Shown: positions 35,619 to 47,808, numbered from the stretch's first letter. The stretch: 64,000 bases of DNA from Symsagittifera roscoffensis (GCF_963678635.1 NC_087063.1:6668386-6732385), one strand, 5' to 3'. The notes: generated from the sequence alone by a model not told the origin. Program-made: numbers and translations.

Positions 35619-36740
35619 ATGGAAGATCAGGACAGGCGGCTGATTGCTGAAGCGGTAGTTGCAAGGCGTATTTGGATTCGGGACAATACGGCCGGATCGT
35701 TTTCCTTCCAGTACCTATCAGAACTGGGCAGACTGGAGAAAGCACTTCGCTTGGGTCGCAGACGCCAACCGCTGGGAGGACGAGCAGGCCAGGATGGTCC
35801 TGCCAACCTGTTTGACGAGCTGGGCTTCGGACAAATTTACAATCATGCCTGCCCACTTTCGAGAAGAGATCGGCGGCTAAGACGAGCCAACGTTGGCTAG
35901 GATGCTCGCCGACCTCGATCAACGGCTGATGCCATTCCAGAGTCGCGTGGCAGTTAGAGCTGAGTTCAAGAGCCTGATGCAAGGAGAGAACGAAGGCTTG
36001 CGTGAGTTCTCGAGGCGAGTCAGGTCGCAAAGTGACGTGGCAAACAGAAACATGGATGAGCAAGCGAGAGACGACATGAACTGTGAGCAGTTCATAGACG
36101 GCATCTACGATGAAGAAGGAAGAAGTGCAGGAGCTCCTTCTACGAGAGGAATTTGAAAGTTTCAGTCAGACGAGAGCTGGATAGCTCAAGACTCTTAAAC
36201 TGGCGAAAAAGACTGCCAGAGCGAGAAGTGGGAGACAGCCAAACTATATTCGAGAGCTGCATGGCGCATCCGAATTTATGTACTGATCAACCAGCGATGA
36301 TCGAGAAATGGGTAGCCCTAGACCAGCTGGAGCAGAGCTTAGAAGAACACAGACGGGTACTGATCAGAGACTGGACGAGCTTGCGTCGCAGATCGAGATG
36401 CAGAATTCGAGGCATGACAAGTTGGTGACTGCGATTCGGACGACCACCGACCAACGACTGGATCAGGTGGCTTTGCAGATGCAGGATATGATCACTATGA
36501 TCGACAGGTTGGTTAATTCAGTAATTCCCGCTCCACACCCTGAAAATCTGCCGGAGCAGGAGCCAACGCAAAGGCCCAGGCAACCGTCTGGTCCGGACTC
36601 GAATGGGAATCGACAGATCAACGCGAGCCATCGAGAGGACCGTCTAGATTGTTTCGAATGCGGTCAGTTGGGTCACTTTGCGAAGGAGTGTCCGAGAAAG
36701 GCTTCGGTTTATTTGAACTACCGACGGACGGGGCAATGAG
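35619..36740 (+). pseudogene. gag: gag of element 1, frameshifted
   Basis: Encodes the capsid/nucleocapsid precursor of the retroelement particle. An early frame has TYQNWADWRKHFAWVADANR, and a second has RLMPFQSRVAVRAEFKSLMQ and EGLREFSRRVR, typical of Ty3/gypsy capsid. The CCHC knuckle (CFECGQLGHFAKEC, 36650-36691) has C-x2-C-x4-H-x4-C spacing. At least three frame changes and several stops separate these parts, so no intact Gag can be made. Confidence 0.8.
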
Positions 36741-36906
36741 CGAGCTCAAAAGAAGTTTTGTCCCGGCTGACTTACAGAGAGAACAGGCACTGAAGCGAGA
36801 GATGCCTTCGTACAGTTCGTTTAGAGGGAGCCACAACGAGTAGCCGAAACGAGATGCAGTTGTAGACAGTAATACACTGTGTTAACAGGAACAAGTTCTG
36901 TCGATT

Positions 36907-37500
36907 TTGGAACGAATACCTTTGGGCTCAGATGTCTCTACCGGGCGAGAAACGAATGAGCAACCTCAGGTATTTGTCGAGCGAGTGGTAGTTAGTCACG
37001 ATATCAACGGACCACGTGGAGTAGGCGTAGATGCTTGCATAGGGAGAACCCAAGTCGAGGCCTTGCTAGATCTGGGGGTCACGACTGACCTCATTCGTAC
37101 AGATGTAGCTCGAGATCTCTTAGACTCGTCTGAGATTGAGCCATATCGGGGCACACTAGAGACAGCAGATGGACAGGAAATGATGGTGGATGGATGTATC
37201 ATCGCCCGTCTGAAATTAAAGCCGTTGACAAAGATCTTGATATGCTAGTTGTTCCAAAACTGAAAGCAGAGATGGTTTTCGGACTTCGATCGCTGAAGGA
37301 AAATCGGTGCACATTGACGTTCAGCCACGATGAAGATTTCCTGTCGACGGGAGTGAAAAATGGTTCCATGGTTCCCATACGTTATTTGCTATCCATTATA
37401 TCCCCAAAGCGGATCCAGGAGGGAAGAGTGAAGAAGAAGGCTATTCGAGTGACGAGAAGAGGAGGCAGCTGATAGCAAAGAAAGCAGCTGCTGTCAAGCA
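36907..37500 (+). pseudogene. aspartic protease remnant of element 1
   Basis: VDACIGRTQVEALLDLGVTT resembles the retropepsin core, but the catalytic D-[ST]-G reads D-L-G, a loss of the key residue. A frame change follows near 37200, then LVVPKLKAEMVFGLRSLKEN, corresponding to the usual ILG-type segment. Confidence 0.65.
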
Positions 37501-37740
37501 ACCCGATGAAGAGTGATGGCCAGCTAGTTTTGACGATCACTCAGCGGAAGCGATTTGCGAAAACATGGACGATGACGAAATTGACGTTGTCAAAAAGCGA
37601 TCTCGTTAGAAGATGCACTGCGAAAGTGCAGACCTATGGGTGTATCGGATACGGTTGCAAGGGTCAACGAGGCAGCAACGAATGAAGGCGACGACAGCGA
37701 GTCGATTCGTTGGAAAAGAACGCCAGGCGGAGTTGCGAAG
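37501..37740 (+). other. deletion junction of element 1
   Basis: Reverse transcriptase and RNase H, normally about 1.5-2 kb between protease and integrase, are missing. No YxDD-like or TDxxAL motif occurs in any frame between 37500 and 37800. Confidence 0.7.
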
Positions 37741-39475
37741 ACGCAGAGAGAAGATGAAGCGATTGGTCAAGTTTTAACTGGGCGAGAACAAGCGATGAGA
37801 TGATTGATATGCCGTCACTAGGAACAAACATCATCCCGAAGGAGCAGGCCATACGGTATGGATCTGAAACACTGGCCTACTGGTCAAGATGGGATGAGTT
37901 GAGTATAAAAGATGGAATACTCCACAAGAAGTGGTTTCAGCGAGATGGCTCCAGGCCAACCCTTCTGACGATAGTTCCGGTGGCGGGAGGAGGGAAGTTC
38001 TGAGGCAGTTCGATTTGATGTAGACTGGAGGAGGACAGCTTGCAGCCGTGAAGATGCTGGCAAGAATACGACGAAGATATTGGTGGCCGTCGATGAGAAC
38101 GGATATTGAAAGAAAAGTCCAGTGGTGCCTAACTCGAGCAGTTCATTTGAAAGAAATGAAGACGAAGCGAGCGGCGGTTCAGGCCCCATTTGATCCCGGG
38201 ATCAGATTCAGTGCGGTAGCTGTAGATATAGTGGGACCAGTGACAATGGCGACGAGTAAAAGAGCGAAACATGTGCTTGTTTTGACGGATACTTTCACGA
38301 TGTACACTATTGCAGTTCCTCTGTTGTCAACGAATTGCGCTGACGTGCCTCGTGAGAAAGTGGAGAACTGGGTGCTGAAGCTTGGAGCTCTCAGTGTGCT
38401 ACATACAGATCAAGGAAAAAGTTTTGGTGGCAAATAGATCCAAGAGATGTTCCGACTTTTGTGTATTGACAAACTGAGACTTCTCCCTATAAGTCAAAGG
38501 GTAATGGACAGACAGATAGACACAACGCGAAGATGGCTGATGTTATTTTGAAACTTTGCGCAGAGAACCCAAGGAATTGGGCCTCGACGTTACCGTATTT
38601 GAATTTTGTGTATACCGGGAGCTACATCGTTTAGTATGGTGCATGGAAAGGAGTGTCAGTATCCAGTTGAACTGTTCTACGCAAAACCCTACGATGAACC
38701 GTTGACAAAAGATGGTTTTGCGGAATGGCTAAACGAGCAGTTCCGAGATGCACACGGCAGTGCGAGAGAAGTCCTAGGGACGGATCGACGTCGACAAGGA
38801 TCAGTACTGGAAGAAAATTCACCGGGAACCCTATGCAACTGGTGACAAAGTCTGGGTGTGGTCTGAAGAAAAATTTGAGTAGAAGAAGACTTTCGATCCA
38901 TAGGAGGGACCATACGTTGTAACGGCCAGGATGTCAGAAGTGACCTACAAGGTGGCAAAGCGATCGACTCCCAGTTAAGTGAAGTTCCCGCATTTCAACA
39001 CGCTGAAGCGAATTGTGGAGGACACGAAGCAACCAGAGGAAGCTACTGCAAGGAAGCGACCGATACCATATCGGTCGGCGAACTTCTTCGATGATCCGTA
39101 AATGCACATCGAAGACGAGGCAATTTGATCAAACAATCGGGAAGGGTTCAATCATGATCCAGGCCCAAGGCAAGAACTTTTGGAAAAAGTGTCGCGAAAA
39201 AATCGGGTAGTGTGGGGAGACACTAGTTAATCCTCCTGGGCTAAACGAATGCTTGCAAAAAGGCAGAACGACGCGGTGGAGACATGCGACGCAACGTAGT
39301 TTGAAGCCAGAAGGGAAGAAAAGCCCGCGAACCTCCCCGGCGATGCTGAAGGTAGACCTCCGGGTGAGCTGGCGATGGTTGATCCTGTGATGGAAAGTTG
39401 GACTACAGATGTGGGTAGACCAGTTCGAATAAGAAGGCCTCCAGTTAGGCTTTGGATAGACGAATTTGTGAGTTA
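37741..39475 (+). pseudogene. integrase and C-terminal region of element 1
   Basis: The upstream linker reads ETLAYWSRWDELSIKDGILH. RRRYWWPSMRTDIERKVQWC belongs to the zinc-binding domain, though the second CxxC cysteine is lost. Catalytic acidic residues lie in VAVDIVGP and LHTDQGKSF. A later frame has KGNGQTDRHNAKMADVILK, and GPYVVTARMSEVTYKVAK is the usual GPY segment. The reading ends RIRRPPVRLWIDEFVS. Stops occur near 38000 and 38436, and frame changes break it. Confidence 0.8.
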
Positions 39476-39854
39476 AAACTAGTTTTTCGAAAACTTTGTC
39501 ACCCAGCTCATTGGTGCTTGTTTAATATCGTAGTGCAATCCCACCTCAGTATTGCTGAACATTGCGTTACTGTTGAACATTAGGTACTTTTTAAAAAGAG
39601 ATGATGGGTCGATCTGTCAGCTCCCCTAGTTAGGATTACTGTAACAAAAAGTGCTTACTAACCGAATCTGATTACTCATATGGGGACTGACTGAAGGGTC
39701 CGCGATTTTGTCTGACGAAAAGTAATTTGGAAATTAGGAAGTATTATGATAGGATTAGGCATTAGATAGGGCTAGTCTAGTTTGGTAGAAAGACGGTAGG
39801 TTAAAACGTTGTCAATATCATTATTCGGGAGAATAATAGGCTAGAACGAGAGAT

Positions 39855-42240
39855 TTTAGAAATGGTGATTCTACGGTAATACATGCTATAGTAACCTGAG
39901 CGTAAGGTTGATTCGTCATTAAGTTAAGTAGTAGAGCAAACAAAGGGTAAACGCGAAATAGTTCAATCTTCAAAGATATTGTCCCTCCTATGTCAAAAAA
40001 CAAAATTTGACAAAATCGGCGATCCCCTCCCCCCAAAATCGGAACTAAGAAAGCTATTGTTATGAAAATTAGAGGAGCGATACTGGAGATGATTTGACGC
40101 AGGCATGCAAAATTTGGTACCCGTCAGGCCATTGGGGGGCAAGTGATAACGGTCCTCGGAAGTATAAAAGGCCCTATCAGAACTTTGAAACTAGCGGCGG
40201 TATTGGGCTCAAATTCTAGCACGTAGAAGGCCTAGTTAGGGGAAGCTTAAGTTTGGAACTTCAGACCCCTAAGACTCCCACTTCCGGTTTTTTGCCCAAA
40301 GTAAACAAACCCACCCCTAAATTCCAGAAGTCGTTTCTCGGCCACCGATGATTGCAAGGAGCTGAAACTTGGAGGCATGATAGGTAGTGGCAAGATACAT
40401 CTTGTATTATAATTCGAATCAAATCTGGCGGTTGGACCGAAAGCTTTTGGCACTTGGAAGAATACCCCTTAGACGGGAAATAGGTAATTTACGCAAAATG
40501 ATGAACGGTGGCATAAGTATTTTGTTGCTGCAATCGGCAAAAGATACGAACCCCTAAAAAGACCCCCAGTGAGTGAAAACCCTCCGGCGACTCCTTCCGT
40601 TGTTAATATTATTTTTCCGGAAAAACTGATAATGGACCTTAGAAATTGGATAGTTTGTGAAGTATTAATGGGATATGAATGAAACTTGGTAGTTGAGACC
40701 CCCATGGGATTCTAAACCCAAATATGGAAATTCACCCCGTTTGACCCCTAGGTGACCTTAAGTTGACCTTTGGGCGTTTTGACCCCAAACTCGCATGAAA
40801 AACCCCGAGATTAACACCGGAAATCGGCGTATTCCCCAGCCCAACCCCTGGAAATGAAAAGGGGTTACCTTGCTAAAAATTGGGAGGAAAACTTAAATAA
40901 TGGGAACTACAGCAGAAGCTGATAGAGATATAGTTTTTACATTGCGGCCTTTGTGTAGAGGATTTAGTTCAAAGTTGACTTGGTAAACATTGGTTCAGTT
41001 TAGCTTGGCGAGTTATCTATTAATAGCCATTCAACTAGACTAAAAAAAAGTAGTCCCAGAGCAATCTGATAGTAATAGGACCGTAGCATGAGAAGAATTA
41101 AGTCTCCTAAAAAGTATGAACGAACGGGAATTTACTAAGCTTCCCGGAGATGAATTTTTGGTTTAATTTGACCCCTAATAGACGAACTAAGTTACCCTGA
41201 TAGCTAGAAGGTCGGGATTGGAATAGGGTACAGATCGAAATTTTAGATGCTTGGAATGAATTCGCTACCCATGAAAAGGGTCTCCCCCTACCCTTAGGAG
41301 GTCGGAACGTTAACGGGATAACTAAAATAAAGACCTTGGTGGGATCAATGAGTAAACATAGCATGGTTTGGAGGTTGAGTTGAACTCGAGGGCTGAAGTC
41401 ACTGAGGTCAGGAATTAGTTGAGTAGAATCATATGACATTTGTTTGCTAGGTCAAGTTATGACACCTACCGCATACCGGGCATCTAATAAGCGTGAAAAG
41501 ATTGATAAAAGAAACCAAAGTTGGCACTTGGCAGAGTTGACAGTGGGAGGGATATAGTCTTAAACATGTGCAGACGGGTGATTTAAGCGGATATCAGGAC
41601 TAATAGGGAATGACGTGACTGAACTAAAGCTAATTGTAAAGAACGATAAGGAATTGGAGGGTACCGGGGAGCCTGTAAGAGTCAGAACAGTGTTAGCTAC
41701 CATTAAGAGTAGTTGGTTCTCGTCAGAGAAGAGAACAGTTGTTAGCAACTATTAAGAGTACTTGGTTTTCGTCAGAGAAGAGAAGAGTTATTGCTAGCGA
41801 ACCGAGTACTTGGTTCTCGAAGTAAGAGAACAACTGTAGCAGAAATAGTAGATAGTTGCTTCTCGTCCGAGATTCTCTAGAGAGAAAATAGTTCAGTATT
41901 AGTGGAGTTGGCTGGAAGTTAATTGCAATAAGGCAATTTATGCTGATAAATCGCAGACGTTTTCCTTTTGATTTGATTATTAGATTATAACCTGGTCACT
42001 CAGAGCCCTCTGTAATCAAACGTATAACCATCTGAAATAAATTTTAATTTGAAACTATTGCGATTGTATCGAGTAAACAAGACATCCGGAAGAGCCATAC
42101 AGAAAAAGGACAAGCAACAGAGAGCTATACAGGATTTTTGCCACCAAATTAACCCTTTCGTGATTGTAGAATGAATCTCGGTCGCCCCGCTGATTTCACT
42201 GCCAAAAGGACAGTTCGCCAAGGAATCCCCTCATTCTACA
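39855..42240 (+). repeat. 3' LTR of element 1, full-length (about 2.4 kb)
   Basis: It begins TTTAGAAATGG (diverged from TGTAGAATTGG) and ends ATTCTACA. It is longer than the 5' LTR because it keeps about 1.25 kb (40813-42061). Confidence 0.85.
41690..41880 (+). repeat. short tandem repeats inside the 3' LTR
   Basis: TTGGTTCTCGTCAGAGAAGA recurs three to four times with spacing of about 55-60 bp (near 41710, 41764, 41810, 41852). Repeats in the U3 part of an LTR often act as enhancers; that role is inferred. Confidence 0.6.
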
Positions 42241-43469
42241 TTTTTGATTATAAACTATCCGCTGAATTTCTTTAATTTCAAATCAATTGCAGATCGGTGT
42301 CTAGCCAAGAAGCATTAAAAATTCTAAATCTTTCCATGTTTTCTCCAAGTTTTCGAGTGTGCACAAAATTCACATGTACAGTTCTATGAAACTGAGAAAA
42401 AATGATCTCTGAAAAAGCTAAATGTTTTATTCAATGCGTAATAACTAAAACTACTTGGGTTGAAAATCCGCAAAATACCCGTGTTGAGCTCACATTGAAA
42501 ATTAGCGACAAAAAAGTGAAAAAAAAACAGCGATCGCCATTGATGAATTATCGATGTCCAAAATAGCAAGTTTTATCAAAAAAATCAATAAATTATCGCT
42601 AACTTGACTTCTTTTCAGCGATGAAACAGCGATAAAAAAAACTTATCAAATCGAGCAAAATCAGTGCTCTTACAGGGGTTCGATCCCTCAACCTTCCATT
42701 TGTAGACATATAAGCTACTTCTTTGCTAACAACTGTTAGGAGCTCTCAAGTTAAAAGCCTTATCAACTAAAACTTCCATTTCAAAGCTAGAAAAATAACT
42801 TAAAAATTCGTAGCGATGATTTTCTACGGAATCCTTACTGAAGTAGCTCTGAAAAATTGCAAGCTTAGCTATACAAAAACTCTGCATTATACATGAATCA
42901 GCGCTGGAAAACAGCGATCAATGGTATACTACAGCAAAAGCAATAAATAACGGTGGGACTTCAACCCGGGTAGACCTTCTTTCGTTAAAATACATATCTT
43001 TGTTAAAAAATTGAATAGTAAAATTCTCGGAGCTGAGGTTGATTTCAATCGGCTAAAAACAGTTGTCATGCCAATTCTATATAGGAAGAGTTTCTCGACA
43101 ACCGTTTTTCTTGAAAAAATTTAATATATTATATTGGCTTAGTTTTTCAATATTGTTTTTTCTATTATGAATGTTCATAAGAAAAAAAACCCTACTTAAT
43201 CTTTCAGCTGGGGCATTTTTTTTTAGTATTGCAGGAAGCTTGTAAAAAAAATCCTAGAATTGAATTCTTTGACAATCTAGTTTAATCATTATTAATTGTC
43301 AATGAAAATAGTAAATACCAATCTTTAGGTCGTATTAACAATTTTTCAGGAATAGATCTCATTGTTTGATCTTTCGCGAATTGATTTTCCAGATTAGGTG
43401 AACCTATTAAACTCTTATATAGCTTGCAAAGACTTTATTTTCTTTTTTTCGTGAAATTTTGAAATTTGT
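42241..43469. other. intron, AT-rich
   Basis: An open segment after an acceptor at 42292 (SVSSQEALKILNLSMFSP) needs phase 2 input and has no matching donor, so it is not called an exon. Confidence 0.4.
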
Positions 43470-43600
43470 TAAAATAATTTTTTTTTCACGGTTGACTTTT
43501 GATTTTTTTAAATGTAGCTCATTTTCATCGTTAAAACGAAGGAGAACCCGACTATCGAACAGCGCTAAGGTAAAGTTCACGCAAAACGTTATCGAATTCT
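43470..43600 (+). repeat. copy of the CCGACTATCGAACAGCG repeat family
   Basis: GAGAACCCGACTATCGAACA and a TTCACGGTTGACTTTTGATT run match 44280-44420 and 24430-24560. Confidence 0.45.
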
Positions 43601-44079
43601 AGTTTTGTAGGTAGAATTTAATTCTCGATTTTTTCAGCGAAATAAATTTTTTTCTATTGATCAAATTTTCAATTGGATTATTTTAATCAACAAAATGTGT
43701 ATCACAAATTGTTTTTAAAATTTGAAGAAATGTAGGGTCATCTATTTTTTATTACTGGAAATTCGAAAGTTGAGAATTTTTAAAAAAAATAGATATGTAT
43801 TTTTTTCCGTTTACTTGCGTCCCGTGATTTTTTCCAACAGTCTATTGGCTATTTTTTAAATTCAATTCAAATTCATTCGTCAAAACGTACGTAGATTACG
43901 CTCCAAACAACAAAAAGTCAATCGGTGCAAAAACGTGAAAAAAGTTTACCTCCGAACGCAGATTTTCCGAACTAGTTGCGGATTATTAAAAATTGCGCCC
44001 ATTCATTTAGTGTTCTTCAATTGCAATTTGATTTGATTGCAAAAATGTCATCTATCAAATGTTTTAGTCTATTTTTTTA

Positions 44080-44420
44080 GTTGATGAACGTATTTCAGAC
44101 TCTAACACATATCGCAAGGATTTTTTTTTGTAATTTTTTCAGGAAAAGTTTCAAAATTAGTTCAGGCCACAACATTTCAACTTGTTTTTTTTTTAATTCA
44201 GTTCAATTAGAGTCAATAAACAGCTCAGACTCTTTTATAGGTCGCGATAACTTCTGTTGTTTTTTTTTTCAGGAAAAACCTTTTCAAATGCTCAGGCTCA
44301 AATTTACTTTTTCGCGGTTTGACTTTGGCAACCTTTTAAAATTCAGTTCATTTCCTTGGTTAAAAGAATGACAAACTCCACTATCGAAAAGCAAAAGTGT
44401 AAATATCGTGAAGTTGATCA
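44080..44420 (+). repeat. copy of the CAAACTCCACTATCGAA repeat family
   Basis: It contains AACGTATTTCAGACTCTAAC, TCAGGAAAAACCTTTTCAAA and CAAACTCCACTATCGAAAAG. It ends about 280 bp before exon 17. Confidence 0.5.
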
Positions 44421-44697
44421 ATTTCTAGATTCGAAAGTGGATTTTGATTTTCAGATTTCCCAGCGAAATATAAAAAATGACTTATTTATCCATTTTTTCC
44501 AAATTGGGTTAGTTTTGTCAAAAAATTGTCTGCCGTTAGTTGTTCTAGAAATTCAAACAGCTTTAAGGACACCTAATTTTTCTTTAAAATTCGAAAGTTG
44601 AGGTGACTGTATCATTGCTATTTTTTCAAAAAATAAACCTCCAATGCACTCCTGTACCTCTAAGAATATGATAGAACAATGTTGTTTTTGTTTGCAG

Positions 44698-44811
44698 GAA
44701 TGAGACTCAGATTTACAGGCTGGCAACTCGGGTGGTGGATCCACAAGTGTACAACATGCTACGCACCCAGATCCTCACCTTAAACAACCCAGTCCCCACA
44801 GACAACCAAAC
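44698..44811 (+). CDS. receptor-like gene, exon 17
   Basis: The acceptor TTGTTTGCAG and the donor GTAACA. It encodes NETQIYRLATRVVDPQVYNM and ILTLNNPVPTDNQ. NET and NQT are sequons. The donor itself is the start of a TAACAGAACTTATT tandem repeat. Confidence 0.85.
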
Positions 44812-44847
44812 GTAACAGAACTTATTTACATAACAGAACTTATTCAG

Positions 44848-45264
44848 GGGGAGGGTTCTCATGCTTGAAGGACCGAATGCTTGAAAAATTTCAACCAATC
44901 AACATCTCTAAGCGTTTCCATTGGCTAAATGCCTTTCTCACAAAATCGAAGTCAATGTTAGCAGAAATGTATTAAATCAGTGGAAAATAAGCAAAAATAT
45001 TACAAATTGCGGGTTGCAACCGCAATACTATTCAGATAATCAACAAGATTTATGAGGTCAAAATCATAAGAATTTTTCAGTCTTGAAAACTCATCTGCTT
45101 ATTCTCTAATCGGTCAAAATTAACACTAATAGCCTGGATTTATTTTCTTACTTTGAGATTTGCGCGTTTTACCTTGAGATTTTGAATACTCAATTCTGAT
45201 TGGCTGAAAATAAGCTAAAATTAATTTCAAGCAATCGGTCCTTCAAGCATGAGGGACGCCACCC
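44848..45264. mobile_element. 417-bp MITE A with TTATTCAG target duplication
   Basis: The left end GGGGAGGGTTCTCATGCTTG and GGACCGAATGC are mirrored at the right (GCAATCGGTCC, CATGAGGGACGCCACCC). TTATTCAG flanks both ends (44840-44847, 45265-45272). Confidence 0.9.
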
Positions 45265-45384
45265 TTATTCAGTCGTAACATCACATAATTATGTAACAAG
45301 ACTTAATCACATACTAAAACTTATTCAGTCGTAACATCATCTAATTACGTAACAAAACTTAATTACATAACAGAACTTATTCAG

Positions 45385-45737
45385 GGTGGAACTCCTCATA
45401 CGCGAAGGACCGAATGCGCGAAAATAAAATCAGCCAGTCAGATTTCAGTAATCTAAAATTTGGAAAGAAACTAACACTTTTAGGGAATGAGTATTGATAT
45501 TGGCCGAATATAAAAACGGCAGAAAAATGCAAAAATTCCAAAGTGTCACTGACGCCGACGAAGTGGAACAAATTTTAAATTTCAAGACTTTAGTTATGAA
45601 AGAAGCAAATTACTGCTTCATTAAATTGAATGGCAATTGCTTCTTCTTAAAAATTGACTTTTGTCTGATTTTTTTTCGGTCATTTTCTCACGAGTTTTTT
45701 CGCGCATTCGGTCCTTCTCGCATGAGAATAGCCCCCC
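45385..45737. mobile_element. 353-bp MITE B, related to A, same target sequence
   Basis: The ends GGTGGAACTCCTCATACGCG and TCGCATGAGAATAGCCCCCC. TTATTCAG flanks both sides (45377-45384, 45738-45745). It shares GGACCGAATGC with MITE A, but the interior is diverged. Confidence 0.9.
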
Positions 45738-46373
45738 TTATTCAGTCGTAACATCACATAATTACGTAACAAAACTTATCAAAACTGCAATATAGTGTAA
45801 AAAAATTTTGGACAGACAGAATTAATTACAAAGAGAAAACTACTTAATTCAAAAAAACGCTGTAAGCAATATGCTGATTGGTCTTTGTCTGTTAGTAATT
45901 TATTGTCTGTTCGAACTTTTGCAACTTTCTCTAGCAAAAAGGTTGGAACAGGCAGAATTAATTGAAGATAGCAATCTACCATATTTGAGCTGATTTTGTC
46001 AGCAAATTTGAAGTTTTTGTTAACCTTGAGACAATCTTTCTGCCTAACAACATTGCTTTAATTGTTTGAAACAGGCAGTTCCTTTTTTTGCTTGACTTTG
46101 TCTGTTCCAATTTTTTTAAAAAATTTTCCACAGTTATTGCCAAATCGATGGGAGTAAATACAGCGCTGATGAAAATTATCAGGACAAAACGCAAAAAAAA
46201 TTGAAATTTAAAATGAGTTTTTCTCAAATCGGGTTGATACTAGGTAAAAAATTTTGAAAACATAACTTGCTGAAGTTTTTTAGCAAATGTTTTAGTGCAT
46301 TTTTATAGATGTTTTATAGTTTTTCAAAACTCGGGCCACAATTTTACCCCCAAAAACGTATCTTTTAGGTTGT

Positions 46374-46845
46374 TCCGACTTTCGAAGAAAACGGAACTTT
46401 TATGCTTGGTGTGATTTGTTTTATTCAGTCAATTTTCAATTCAGTCAAATAATAGTTTTAAACAAAAATTTTATAACCCATTGAAGATATTGACTTTCTG
46501 AGTTCAGATATTTTACATCCGATTATTTTTGTAAAATCCTGAGGGTTTGAAAAATGCCAAATTGGACGTGTTCTGACTAAATAATGCGCGCTTTGAAGAT
46601 TTTATTCTTAATGCGTAACGCAAATTATTTATGCGTGACGAAATATCCCGCACAATAAAATCGTTAAGTTGAATTGTGGCTAGGTAATTGATCGTATTAT
46701 TTTCGTACGAATCAAAACTTCACACTTTGATATTGTCAAAAATTTATAGGTTTTCACATTTTTTTCCCAAAAACTATTCGTATGAATTAAAGGACAGTAG
46801 GAACTTTCAAAGCTCTGCCCTGATATACGAGCAGTCTTGTTCAAT
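46374..46845 (+). repeat. TGTTCCGACTTTCGA repeat family copy
   Basis: It starts TTGTTCCGACTTTCGAAGA and ends CTGATATACGAGCAGTCTTG, with AATGCGTAACGC and TATGCGTGACG in the middle. Confidence 0.55.
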
Positions 46846-47808
46846 TTTTCAGTCAATCTCGAATCACATATGGACCTCTAGTTTCGAAAAAAAAATTTAG
46901 TTTTCAGATTTTTAAGGGAAAGCAAAAATTTATCTATTGATCGTAGACATTCATAGAAGTTATTGAATTTCGAATAGTTTAGTGGCAATATAATTTTTTC
47001 TTTGAATTTTGTAGGTGGACTTTTTTCGAAAAACAAGGCAAAAGTTTTTGCTTTTTTTATCATCATTGACTCTTTTCAAATGTCATTTGGCTATGTTTTC
47101 TCAATTAGACACAAACAAAAAGGTGGAAAAGGAGAAAGTTGATTTTTTTTCTGACTCTTTCTATGAAAAGCTGTTTGCTCACAAATGTTCCACTCGGCAG
47201 GCAAATTTGCTTTTTTGGAATTCTCTTACATATTGTTCCGACCATTGAAAATGGGGAGCTTTGTATTAGGGTGTGTTTAGGATTGTTTCCGCACAAAGTC
47301 AAATACTACAAATAGTTATCGGACTATTTCGAAAAATATATTAGAGCCCTTCCAGTCTTGAATCGAAGAACATAACAAAATTTCAAAAAAAACTTCCCAA
47401 AGTCCAGTTTGAATTTCGACCAAATAAAGTAAACAACTTGTTAAATTGGTCAATTAGGCAGAAGAACTTAACATTTCTAAGAGAAAACTAGTGTTGAAAG
47501 CTGTATATGAAACTTCCCTGGCAAGTAATTTTTTTTTAATTTTGAAAATACATAAGGGACACGAATTGTCTTCGAAGAAGAATAAAAAAAATTCTAGCTC
47601 TTAAAAATGTCCTAATTTTCAAGCTTGTTACTCGTGTATAGTTTCATCAGCACAACACGTACAAAAACGACACTATTTTAGTAAATTTTGATACCATTTT
47701 TTGTTTTTTTTTTGCGAATATGTTCGGAACATTATCTGAGATTTTTTTCTTTTGGTAATAACAGCTAGCTCTTTATAAATTCATTTTCTTACGCTTCTCC
47801 CGCTGCAG
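46846..47808. other. intron, AT-rich
   Basis: No exon is needed by phase, and none was recognised. Confidence 0.55.

Larger units (their letters stand above)
34432..42240 (+). mobile_element. Ty3/gypsy LTR retrotransposon 1, lacking RT and RNase H
   Basis: The element starts TGTAGAAT and ends ATTCTACA, has two related LTRs, and is flanked by TTTT (34428-34431 and 42241-42244), fitting a 4-5 bp duplication. The interior of about 4.3 kb carries gag with a CCHC knuckle, a protease remnant and integrase, in the order of Ty3/gypsy. There is no reverse transcriptase or RNase H, and many stops and frameshifts. It lies in sense orientation within the intron before exon 17. Confidence 0.9.
44812..45785. 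repeat. TAACAGAACTTATTCAG tandem repeat interrupted by two MITEs
   Basis: Units with AACTTATTCAGTCGTAACAT and CACATAATTACGTAACAAAA lie at 44812-44847, 45265-45384 and 45738-45785. The two MITEs lie between them. Confidence 0.8.

Noticed and set aside
35494-36063. 189-codon open frame on the minus strand
   Set aside because: It lies opposite the gag of element 1, which has clear capsid and zinc-knuckle motifs on the + strand.
42293-42380. Exon candidate with SVSSQEALKILNLSMFSP
   Set aside because: It needs incoming phase 2, lacks a clear donor, and exons 16 and 17 already join in phase without it.
42670-42700. Possible tRNA B box (GGGGTTCGATCCC)
   Set aside because: No A box at the right distance, and no cloverleaf can be folded around it.
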